From positions 1-5,916 of the forward strand of contig DAOWNP010000160.1 in NCBI GenBank assembly GCA_030642545.1: a stretch of DNA of 5,916 bases, read 5' to 3'. The notes under the pieces are model-generated. The model was not told the origin of the DNA and searched no databases. It saw nothing but the letters and a program-made list of their open reading frames with translations. Source of the DNA: Desulfobacteraceae bacterium (GTDB lineage: Bacteria > Desulfobacterota > Desulfobacteria > Desulfobacterales > DAOWNP01). Of the stretch, positions 1-5,913 are shown in pieces. Every line of letters starts with the position of its first letter. Position 1 is the first letter of the stretch. The position numbers and the translations under genes are program-made.

Positions 1-147
1 ATTTTATATGATTTTCAAAAAAGATTCCCATGTGAGGCAACTACCTATATTATAACAATTGCCCTGATATCAATTGTGTACAATGATTTTTTAAGTTTTT
101 TCTTTCTTAAGCGACTTTTGTCTGAAGATTCAGGAAAAGTAAAATGA
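1..147 (+). CDS. C-terminal end of a membrane protein, probably a cation:proton antiporter paralogue (5' truncated)
   Basis: Frame 1 is open from the window edge to a TGA at 145-147, giving 48 residues with no start inside the window. The segment contains a hydrophobic helix (about residues 15-37) followed by a short polar, basic tail (KRLLSEDSGKVK), as expected for the last membrane helix of a transporter. It aligns by eye with the C-terminus of the downstream antiporter: QKRFP matches QRQFP (residues 407-411 there), and IALISIVYNDFLSFFFLKRLL matches the final helix around LAIISINQLVGPVMFK. The stop overlaps the next start as ATGA, which indicates translational coupling. What is seen is the open frame, the hydrophobicity and the overlap. 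That it is a second CPA2-type antiporter is inference from a short alignment, and most of the gene lies outside the window. Confidence 0.72.
   Translation: MLYDFQKRFPCEATTYIITIALISIVYNDFLSFFFLKRLLSEDSGKVK
132..139 (+). promoter_or_regulatory. Ribosome binding site of the antiporter gene
   Basis: AGGAAAAG lies inside the last codons of the upstream gene; its AGGA core ends 8 nt before the ATG at 144. It supports that start and, with the ATGA stop/start overlap, reinitiation or coupled translation from the preceding gene. Confidence 0.6.
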
Positions 148-1499
148 AAAAAACAAATGTAAAGATAGTTGTAAATTATATTTTTACTCTTACAATACTT
201 GTTATTTTGGTTTTATGGATAAAACATTTTGATATCAAAACTACCTGGCAGCAGGCAGGTATTATTAATTTTTCTTTAGGTTTTCTTTTGCTTGCTGCTT
301 ATTTAATAGGTGGAATTGTAAAAAATATAAAACTTCCACTTATAACAGGGTATATATTCGCAGGAATTCTGGCAGGACCGTATGTAAGTAATTTTATAGA
401 TAAAAATATGGTTAACGAGTTAAAATTAATTGATGATTTTGCTTTAAGTTTTATAGCTTTTACAGCAGGCGGATCTCTTTATATTAAGCTTATTGCTCAA
501 AGATATAAAGCAATTTTGCTGAATATTTTCTTTATCACTATCACAGTTTTTTGTTTAACCGCAGGTTTTGTCATGATATCTGCCAAATATTTTGTTCTGA
601 CAAAGTTACTCTCTTTTGAACAGGTAACTGCAATAGCAATTTTATCCGGAGTAATAGCTGTTGCTCGTTCACCATCTTCAGCCATTGCTATAATAAATGA
701 AACCAAGGCATCTGGTTCATATACTGAGACTGTTCTTGGTGTAACCATTATGATGGATGTATTGATTATAATTTTTTTTACCTTTGCCATGACTTTTGTT
801 AAAACAATAATGTCTCAAACAGGAGTAAGCATAGATATAGCTTTTCTTGCATTAGCTTTTGAAATGTTTTGTTCAATAATTTTTGGAGTTATTATAGGAA
901 AAGGGATCTCTTTTTATATAGATAAGGCTGGATATGATTTGCCTGTTTTTTTAGTTTTTCTTGGTTTTGTAGTAGCTAAAATATCAATGTGGTTGACTAT
1001 TTTTATGAAAAACCAATTTGGTATTTTTTTGCATTTAGAACCATTGTTAATCTGTATGAGTGCAGGTTTTGTAGTACAAAATTTTGGAAAATCAGGCAGC
1101 ATTTTTATAAAGAGTTTAGAGAGTGTTGAAATGCCTGTTTATGTATTATTTTTTTCTCTTGCAGGTGCATCACTTGATTTTAATGCTCTTGCTGTATGCT
1201 GGCCTCTATCTGTTTGTCTTGTCATGGTCAGATGTATTGGCATTTTTATTGGTACATGGAGTGCCGGAACTATAATAGCCGATCCTGCATTTGTAAATAA
1301 AAGGGCATGGATGGGATATCTCACTCAGGCTGGAATTGCAATTGGTTTTGCCAAATTAGTTCAGAGACAGTTTCCTGAGATAGGTCTTTATCTAACAACA
1401 ATAGTTCTTGCCATAATTTCAATTAATCAGTTAGTAGGTCCTGTTATGTTTAAACTTGTGTTAAATATGGTGGGAGAAACAGGAAGACAAAAGAGGTAG
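144..1499 (+). CDS. Cation:proton antiporter, CPA2 / Na_H_Exchanger family membrane protein
   Basis: A 451-residue, very hydrophobic protein with about 12-13 predicted membrane helices, expected in the inner membrane and exchanging Na+ or K+ for H+. Family landmarks in order are: the early helix LPLITGYIFAGILAGP (64-79), matching the CPA2 'GYLxAGxxxGP' signature; ARSPSSAIAI (174-183) and GVTIMMDVL (199-207) around the core transport helices, with D205 at the usual conserved Asp; GASLDF (341-346), comparable to the G-x-S-x-D-F segment of KefC-like proteins; GYLTQAGIAIGFA (391-403); and a last helix ending INQLVGPVMFK (427-437). It ends soon after the membrane domain, with no cytoplasmic TrkA/RCK regulatory domain as in KefB/KefC. 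An extra N-terminal helix (about 8-26) precedes the core. The ATG is supported by the upstream AGGA and the ATGA overlap with the preceding gene. Ion specificity cannot be read from the sequence. Confidence 0.88.
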   Translation: MKKTNVKIVVNYIFTLTILVILVLWIKHFDIKTTWQQAGIINFSLGFLLLAAYLIGGIVKNIKLPLITGYIFAGILAGPYVSNFIDKNMVNELKLIDDFALSFIAFTAGGSLYIKLIAQRYKAILLNIFFITITVFCLTAGFVMISAKYFVLTKLLSFEQVTAIAILSGVIAVARSPSSAIAIINETKASGSYTETVLGVTIMMDVLIIIFFTFAMTFVKTIMSQTGVSIDIAFLALAFEMFCSIIFGVIIGKGISFYIDKAGYDLPVFLVFLGFVVAKISMWLTIFMKNQFGIFLHLEPLLICMSAGFVVQNFGKSGSIFIKSLESVEMPVYVLFFSLAGASLDFNALAVCWPLSVCLVMVRCIGIFIGTWSAGTIIADPAFVNKRAWMGYLTQAGIAIGFAKLVQRQFPEIGLYLTTIVLAIISINQLVGPVMFKLVLNMVGETGRQKR

Positions 1500-1500
1500 T

Positions 1501-1524
1501 ATTTATTTAATAATAAATTTTTTT
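1501..1524 (+). terminator. Possible weak intrinsic terminator after the antiporter gene
   Basis: ATTTATT (1501-1507) and AATAAAT (1512-1518) can form a 7-bp stem with a 4-nt loop, followed directly by a T-run to 1524. The stem is entirely A/T, so it would be weak and could be chance in such AT-rich DNA. The position two bases after the stop codon is right for a terminator. Confidence 0.3.
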
Positions 1525-1543
1525 CGTTGTATTTCTCGTTTTT

Positions 1544-1549
1544 TATAAT
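1544..1549 (+). promoter_or_regulatory. Candidate -10 element upstream of the GMC oxidoreductase
   Basis: A perfect TATAAT hexamer lies about 100 nt before the GTG start. No good -35 sits at 16-18 nt spacing; the best nearby is TTTCGT at 1522-1527. In DNA this AT-rich a lone TATAAT is weak evidence, so this marks only a plausible site for an independent promoter. Confidence 0.25.
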
Positions 1550-1640
1550 AAAATATAAGAAAATAAAAAAAATTTATGCTAACTACTGCCTCTGGAAGAT
1601 ACGTTTAAAGATACACGAAAATTTTAATTGCAGGAATACA

Positions 1641-1645
1641 AGGAG
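1641..1645 (+). promoter_or_regulatory. Ribosome binding site deciding the GTG start of the GMC oxidoreductase
   Basis: AGGAG ends 6 nt before the GTG at 1652. An in-frame TAA at 1646-1648 rules out any earlier start, and the next in-frame Met (residue 72) lies well beyond the FAD-binding motif, so GTG is the only sensible start codon. Confidence 0.8.
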
Positions 1646-1651
1646 TAATTT

Positions 1652-2941
1652 GTGAGTACAATCCAAAAAAATTACGATACGATCGTTGTTGGGTCAGGAC
1701 CTGGTGGAGCAACAGTTGCAAGGGAATTAATTAGAAAAAAACAAAAAGTTCTCATTCTTGAATGGGGAAATAATGCTCCTATAAGAGGTTCTTTATTTCA
1801 GTTTGTTAATGCTGCTGGAATTCCAGGAAAAAGCATACTGTTTACTGATAAAAAATTTCTAACCATGATAAGAGGAATATGCACTGGAGGAAGTTCGGTT
1901 TTCTTTTGCGCAAGTGCTTTTGATCCTCCTTATGATTTAATGAATTCCTATGGTATTGATATTAAAAATGAAGTAGAAGAAGTCAAGCAGGAAGTTCCCA
2001 TAGCACCTTTAAAAGATGAGCTTATCGGTCCTGGTGCTAAAATGATAATGGAAAGTGCTCTTGATCTTGGGTATGACTGGCAAAAAATAAATAAGTTTAT
2101 CTATCAAGATAAATGTAAAAAGAATTGCGGGAAATGTAGTTATGGCTGTCCATATGGTGCCAAATGGACAGCAAGAAATTATGTTGAAGAAGCAACAAAT
2201 GGTGGAGCTGAACTTGTTAACAGTGCAAAAGTAACAAACATCATTTTTGAAAACAATAAAGCAATTGGCGTTGAATACAGGAAAAAATTTAAGAGTTATA
2301 AAGTATATGCAGAAAAAACAGTTATCGCAGCAGGTGGAATTGGTTCACCTAAAATACTCAGACATAGTGGCTTATATAGTGCAGGTTATGATTTTTTCTA
2401 TGACCCCTTGATTATGGTTTTTGGTACGGTAGACGGTTTAAACAGTAATGGTGAAACTCAAATGGCAGCAGGGGTTCACATGGAAGATGAAGGTTATATG
2501 ATGGTTGATTTAAATTTTCCGACTCCAATGTACATGGTACAAAGTGCATCCAAACTGAGATTGCACAAAGTCTTTGCACAATCCAAAACATTAATGATCA
2601 TGATCAAAATAAAAGATGATCTTGGTGGTAGAATTACCTGGAACGGTAGTGTTCATAAGAGCCTTACAAAACAGGACAGGCTAAAATTAAATAAAGGTTA
2701 TAAACATGCAAAAAAAATACTTAAAAATGCAGGTGCAAAAGGAATATTTAGAGGATGGAATGTTGCTGCACACCCAGGCGGAACAATTAAAATAAATCAC
2801 ATGCTTGATTCAAACCTGAAAACCGAAAGAGATAACCTGTATGTGTGTGACTGCTCTGTTATACCTGAGGGTTGGGGATTACCACCTACATTAACACTCC
2901 TTGCTTTGGGGAAAAGGCTTGCAAATCATATCTCTGGTTAA
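1652..2941 (+). CDS. GMC-family FAD-dependent oxidoreductase with a four-cysteine cluster
   Basis: A 429-residue cytoplasmic flavoenzyme with no signal peptide, expected to oxidise an alcohol or sugar-like substrate using FAD; the substrate and electron acceptor are unknown. The N-terminus carries the Rossmann FAD motif G14-S-G16-P-G-G19 followed by acidic E37. CTGGSS (77-82) is the GMC glycine/serine loop, and AAGGIGSPKILRHSG (226-240) is the second GMC signature. The C-terminal GMC domain has the catalytic-type His H374 in HPGGT, D400 in VCDCSVIP, and LPPTLTLLALGKRLA (410-424). Two features stand out. C155, C159, C162 and C166 form C-x3-C-x2-C-x3-C-P before GAKW, a cluster recalled from some bacterial GMC proteins related to long-chain alcohol oxidases. 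P411 occupies the site that is His or Asn in classical members. The protein is also short against the usual 500-600 residues, with a reduced substrate-binding region. The family call is firm; the specific activity is not predictable. Confidence 0.87.
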   Translation: MSTIQKNYDTIVVGSGPGGATVARELIRKKQKVLILEWGNNAPIRGSLFQFVNAAGIPGKSILFTDKKFLTMIRGICTGGSSVFFCASAFDPPYDLMNSYGIDIKNEVEEVKQEVPIAPLKDELIGPGAKMIMESALDLGYDWQKINKFIYQDKCKKNCGKCSYGCPYGAKWTARNYVEEATNGGAELVNSAKVTNIIFENNKAIGVEYRKKFKSYKVYAEKTVIAAGGIGSPKILRHSGLYSAGYDFFYDPLIMVFGTVDGLNSNGETQMAAGVHMEDEGYMMVDLNFPTPMYMVQSASKLRLHKVFAQSKTLMIMIKIKDDLGGRITWNGSVHKSLTKQDRLKLNKGYKHAKKILKNAGAKGIFRGWNVAAHPGGTIKINHMLDSNLKTERDNLYVCDCSVIPEGWGLPPTLTLLALGKRLANHISG

Positions 2942-3013
2942 TCTTTTTTAGTTTTTATCACCCTTTATTTTTTGACAGTGTTTTTTTAATCTACTTTTTT
3001 TGGAGGAATTTTA
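2942..3013. promoter_or_regulatory. T-rich 72-bp spacer with possible -35 box before PPDK
   Basis: The spacer is strongly biased to T on the + strand. It contains a consensus-like TTGACA at 2972-2977, but the only -10-like sequence nearby (TACTTT, 2992-2997) lies at a poor 14-nt spacing. No clear GC hairpin terminates the GMC gene, so PPDK could be read through from upstream, start from a weak local promoter, or both. Confidence 0.25.
3002..3008 (+). promoter_or_regulatory. Strong ribosome binding site of PPDK
   Basis: GGAGGAA is a near-perfect Shine-Dalgarno; its GGAGG core ends 7 nt before the ATG at 3014. It confirms that start and suggests efficient translation. Confidence 0.85.
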
Positions 3014-5746
3014 ATGGATAGAAAATGGGTATATTTTTTTAATGAAATTAGTGAAGTGGAAAAGTATGTTAAAGGGAAATGGGATGATGTAAAAGGTATG
3101 CTCGGCGGTAAAGGTGCTAATTTAGCGGAAATGACTCGTATTGGTGTTCCGGTTCCGCCAGGTTTTACAATTACATCTGAAGCCTGTAATACTTATTTAT
3201 CATCAGGTGAAGATTTTCCTGATGGAATGTGGGAGCAGGTTCTTAAGGGAATAAAGGGAATAGAAGATAAAAGCGGGAAAAAATTCGGCGACCCTGAAAA
3301 TCCGCTTCTTGTGTCCTGCAGATCAGGTGCCAAGTTTTCCATGCCCGGAATGATGGACACGGTTCTTGACATAGGTTTGAATGATAAAACAGCTCCCGGC
3401 ATGGTAAAGTTAACCAGTAATGAAAGATTTGTATATGATTCATACAGGCGTCTTGTGCAGATGTTTGGAAATGTTGTTATGGGGGTGCCTGATGAATTAT
3501 TTGAAGAAAAAATTAATGAGTTCCGCATAAAAACAGGTACAAAAATTGATGCTGATTTTAATGCTAAAAACTGGAAAGATATTACAAAAGAATTTAAAAC
3601 AATTATACAAATCCAGACTGGCAGCGATTTTCCGATGGATCCATATAAACAGTTAAAAATGGCTACTGAAGCAGTTTTTAAAAGCTGGAATGGAAAACGT
3701 GCTGTTGATTATCGTAATGCCGCTAGTATTTCTCATAATCTTGGAACAGCTGTAAATATAGTAACAATGGTTTTTGGAAATTTAGGTAATGATTGTGCCA
3801 CAGGAGTTGCTCTTTCTCGTAATGGCTCTACAGGTGAAAACAGAATTGAAGGTGATTATCTTATAAATGCTCAGGGTGAAGATGTTGTTGCAGGTACACG
3901 TCAAACAAATGATATATCAAAATTAAAGGAAGACATGCCAGAGGCATATGCAGATTTTGATAAAATTATACATAAACTTGAAAAACATTATAAAGAGATG
4001 CAGGATGTAGAGTTTACAATTGAAAACAAAAAGCTCTGGATGCTGCAAACCCGTGATGGAAAACGCACAGCTCGTGCGGCAGTGCGTATTGCCATTGAAA
4101 TGGCTGAAGAAGGATTAATATCAAAAGAAGAGGCTGTCCTTAGAATAACTCCGGATAATGTAGATTCTTTTTTACATCCCCAATTTGACAGCAACTCAAA
4201 AGCTGAAGCAAAAGCAACAGGTTCTATGATAGCTATGGGGCTTAATGTTTCACCGGGCGCTGGGGTAGGTGTTGTGGCTTTTGATGCAGATTTGGCTGAA
4301 TCATGGGCAAAAAAAGATGGCAGACAGGTGATAATGGTCAGACCTGAAACAAAACCAGATGACATACACGGGATGCTTGCAGCCAACGGTATTTTAACCA
4401 GCAGGGGAGGGCGTACCAGTCATGCTGCTCTGGTTGCCAGGCAGTTTGGCAAGCCTGCAGTAGTAGGCGTAACTGATATTAAGATAGACTTAAATAAACG
4501 TCAGATGAGCATAAATGGAGACATTATTAAAGAAGGAGACTGGATATCCATTGATGGATCTGCCGGAGAAGTTTACAACTGCAAACTCAAAACAAACATT
4601 CCTGATTTTATGGATACCTGGTTAATAAAACTTCTTTCCTGGGCTGATGAATTCAGACGACTTGGAATATGGACAAATGCCGATACACCTGAAGATGCGA
4701 AACGTGCCCGCAGTTATGGAGCAGAAGGAATTGGGCTTTGTCGTACTGAGCATATGTTTTTTGAACCAAAACGACTTCCATTTCTTAATAAGATGATTAT
4801 GACTGATCTTGCAGTTGAAAGGCGTGATGCCCTTGATGCCTTATTGCCGTTCCAAAGAGATGATTTCATAGGTCTTTTCAAGTCAATGAATGGGCTGCCT
4901 GTTATAACCAGGCTGATTGATCCTCCTTTACATGAATTTTTACCAAATAACGTGGATCTTTTACATGATCTGACTGATTTAAAAATAAAACTTCAACATG
5001 CTGTATCACTTCAAGACTTTGATACAATTCTGCAGCAAATCAAAAATAAAGAAAAAATACTTGCAAGGGTTGACAAACTGCATGAAAGTAATCCTATGCT
5101 TGGACTGCGTGGTGTACGCCTGGGAATTCAGATACCTGAACTTACAACCATGCAGGTACGAGCAGTCTTTGAAGCCGCATGTATTGTTAAAAAAGAGGGG
5201 GTAGATGTTCATCCTGAAATAATGATTCCCTTAACCAGCCATTTTAATGAATTGAAAACCCAGCGAAAAGCACTTGAAACTGAGGCTAAAAAGGTCATGA
5301 AAGAACAGGGTATAGAGATTGATTATAAATTTGGTACAATGATCGAAGTTCCCCGTGCAGCTTTAACTGCTGATCAGCTTGCAGAATATGCATCTTTTAT
5401 ATCATTTGGAACAAACGATTTGACCCAGACCACATTTGGGATTTCCAGAGATGATGCAGAATCGGGTTTTTTAATAAATTACCTGACAAAAAACATTCTT
5501 ACTGAAAATCCATTTGCTACAATTGATATAGATGGAGTTGGCAAATTAATGGAAATAGCTGTGAAAAAAGCAAAAAAGGTTAAACCTGATATAGAGTGCG
5601 GTATTTGCGGAGAACATGCAGGAGATCCTAAATCAATTGAGTTTTGCCACTATCTTGGTTTAGACTATGTTTCATGTTCACCTTTTCGTATTCCTGTGGC
5701 ACGTCTTGCAGCTGCACATGCAGCATTAAAAGATAAAAAAGGATAG
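3014..5746 (+). CDS. ppdK: Pyruvate, phosphate dikinase (PPDK)
   Basis: A 910-residue cytosolic enzyme that reversibly converts ATP, phosphate and pyruvate to AMP, PPi and phosphoenolpyruvate, serving gluconeogenesis or PPi-linked glycolysis. All three domains are present. Residue matches below are by comparison with the Clostridium symbiosum enzyme from memory. The N-terminal ATP-grasp region has LGGKGANLAEM with K33 (K22 there), R103 in CRSGAKFSMPGMMDT (R92; this SMPGMMDT string is PPDK-typical), and D331, E333, Q345 and R347 in DVEF...LQTR (D321, E323, Q335, R337). The swivelling phosphohistidine domain has GGRTSHAALVAR with catalytic H470 (H455) and T468, the position of the regulatory Thr in plant PPDK. 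The C-terminal PEP/pyruvate barrel keeps R577, R633, R699, E778, N801, D802 and C865 in GICGEHAGDP. The protein is slightly longer than usual because of about 18 extra residues between HEF (640-642) and NPML (693-696). The reading frame is intact and all listed catalytic residues are present. Confidence 0.97.
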   Translation: MDRKWVYFFNEISEVEKYVKGKWDDVKGMLGGKGANLAEMTRIGVPVPPGFTITSEACNTYLSSGEDFPDGMWEQVLKGIKGIEDKSGKKFGDPENPLLVSCRSGAKFSMPGMMDTVLDIGLNDKTAPGMVKLTSNERFVYDSYRRLVQMFGNVVMGVPDELFEEKINEFRIKTGTKIDADFNAKNWKDITKEFKTIIQIQTGSDFPMDPYKQLKMATEAVFKSWNGKRAVDYRNAASISHNLGTAVNIVTMVFGNLGNDCATGVALSRNGSTGENRIEGDYLINAQGEDVVAGTRQTNDISKLKEDMPEAYADFDKIIHKLEKHYKEMQDVEFTIENKKLWMLQTRDGKRTARAAVRIAIEMAEEGLISKEEAVLRITPDNVDSFLHPQFDSNSKAEAKATGSMIAMGLNVSPGAGVGVVAFDADLAESWAKKDGRQVIMVRPETKPDDIHGMLAANGILTSRGGRTSHAALVARQFGKPAVVGVTDIKIDLNKRQMSINGDIIKEGDWISIDGSAGEVYNCKLKTNIPDFMDTWLIKLLSWADEFRRLGIWTNADTPEDAKRARSYGAEGIGLCRTEHMFFEPKRLPFLNKMIMTDLAVERRDALDALLPFQRDDFIGLFKSMNGLPVITRLIDPPLHEFLPNNVDLLHDLTDLKIKLQHAVSLQDFDTILQQIKNKEKILARVDKLHESNPMLGLRGVRLGIQIPELTTMQVRAVFEAACIVKKEGVDVHPEIMIPLTSHFNELKTQRKALETEAKKVMKEQGIEIDYKFGTMIEVPRAALTADQLAEYASFISFGTNDLTQTTFGISRDDAESGFLINYLTKNILTENPFATIDIDGVGKLMEIAVKKAKKVKPDIECGICGEHAGDPKSIEFCHYLGLDYVSCSPFRIPVARLAAAHAALKDKKG

Positions 5747-5778
5747 TATTTTTATTTTTTTTAAAAAAATTAAAAATA
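5747..5778 (+). terminator. A/T-only inverted repeat after PPDK, possible weak terminator
   Basis: TATTTTTA plus a T-run (5747-5762) is followed by an A-run and TTAAAAATA (5763-5778), forming a long but entirely A/T near-palindrome directly after the stop codon. A shorter alternative stem is ATAAAAA (5733-5739) with TTTTTAT (5749-5755), followed by T residues to 5762. Either could act as a terminator, but without G/C pairs the strength is doubtful. Confidence 0.35.
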
Positions 5779-5791
5779 AGTCATTTATGTG

Positions 5792-5817
5792 TTGACTTTT
5801 AAAAAAAATAATATTAG
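5792..5817 (+). promoter_or_regulatory. Weak candidate promoter for the last gene
   Basis: TTGACT (5792-5797) resembles a -35 box, and TATTAG (5812-5817) is a -10-like hexamer, but the spacing of 14 nt is short. A promoter here would give a leader of roughly 60 nt before the ATG at 5887. This is suggestive only. Confidence 0.22.
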
Positions 5818-5825
5818 TGCATGTA

Positions 5826-5846
5826 CAAGTTTCAAGTTTCAAGTTT
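5826..5846 (+). repeat. Three tandem copies of the heptamer CAAGTTT
   Basis: CAAGTTT occurs three times without interruption or mismatch (5826-5832, 5833-5839, 5840-5846), followed by CTTTC. It lies in the leader region of the last gene, 40 nt upstream of its start. The function is unknown; it may be a simple slippage-prone tandem repeat. Confidence 0.85.
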
Positions 5847-5862
5847 CTTTCAATCAATAATT

Positions 5863-5913
5863 AATTTTAATTTAGAGGAGAAAGCAATGGATTTGAAAAA
5901 TTTTAATTTAGAG
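5863..5913 (+). repeat. 15-bp direct repeat across the start of the last gene
   Basis: AATTTTAATTTAGAG occurs exactly at 5863-5877 and 5899-5913, offset by 36 bp, which is in frame. The first copy runs into the Shine-Dalgarno (GAGGAG, 5875-5880); the second encodes residues NFNLE of the new gene. Confidence 0.85.
5875..5880 (+). promoter_or_regulatory. Ribosome binding site of the last gene
   Basis: GAGGAG ends 6 nt before the ATG at 5887 and favours that start over an in-frame ATG at 5821, which has no visible Shine-Dalgarno in front of it. Confidence 0.75.

Larger units (their letters stand above)
1500..1651. other. AT-rich intergenic spacer between antiporter and GMC oxidoreductase
   Basis: This 152-bp spacer has no plausible gene. 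It begins with a weak A/T hairpin and T-run, contains a TATAAT hexamer at 1544-1549, and ends in the GMC ribosome binding site. It is the likely boundary between the antiporter operon and the following gene(s), but neither promoter nor terminator is strong by sequence. Confidence 0.6.

Noticed and set aside
72..85. Near-palindrome around ATTGTGTACAAT as a possible operator
   Set aside because: The arms are only 5 bp and it lies inside the coding part of the upstream gene, so chance is the simpler explanation.
497..1324. Three antisense reading frames (497-790, 914-1102, 1139-1324) opposite the antiporter gene
   Set aside because: They lie wholly within a well-supported gene on the other strand, have no recognisable domains, and are expected shadows of a hydrophobic T-rich coding sequence.
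4010..4085. Possible PEP synthase instead of PPDK, suggested by R467 and GLRG
   Set aside because: The SMPGMMDT string, the DxEF...LQTR spacing and the full domain alignment all match PPDK more closely than PEP synthase.
3193..4386. Antisense frames opposite PPDK (3193-3528, 3243-3443, 3988-4386)
   Set aside because: The + strand here encodes conserved PPDK motifs throughout; the antisense products resemble no family I recognise.
4998..5212. A + strand frame (4998-5204) and a - strand frame (5006-5212) inside the PPDK gene
   Set aside because: PPDK continues in its own frame without interruption across this stretch, so there is no frameshift, and neither alternative product shows family features.
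5821..5886. Alternative upstream start ATG at 5821 for the last gene
   Set aside because: The frame is open, but no Shine-Dalgarno precedes this ATG, whereas GAGGAG is ideally placed for the ATG at 5887; kept only as a note.
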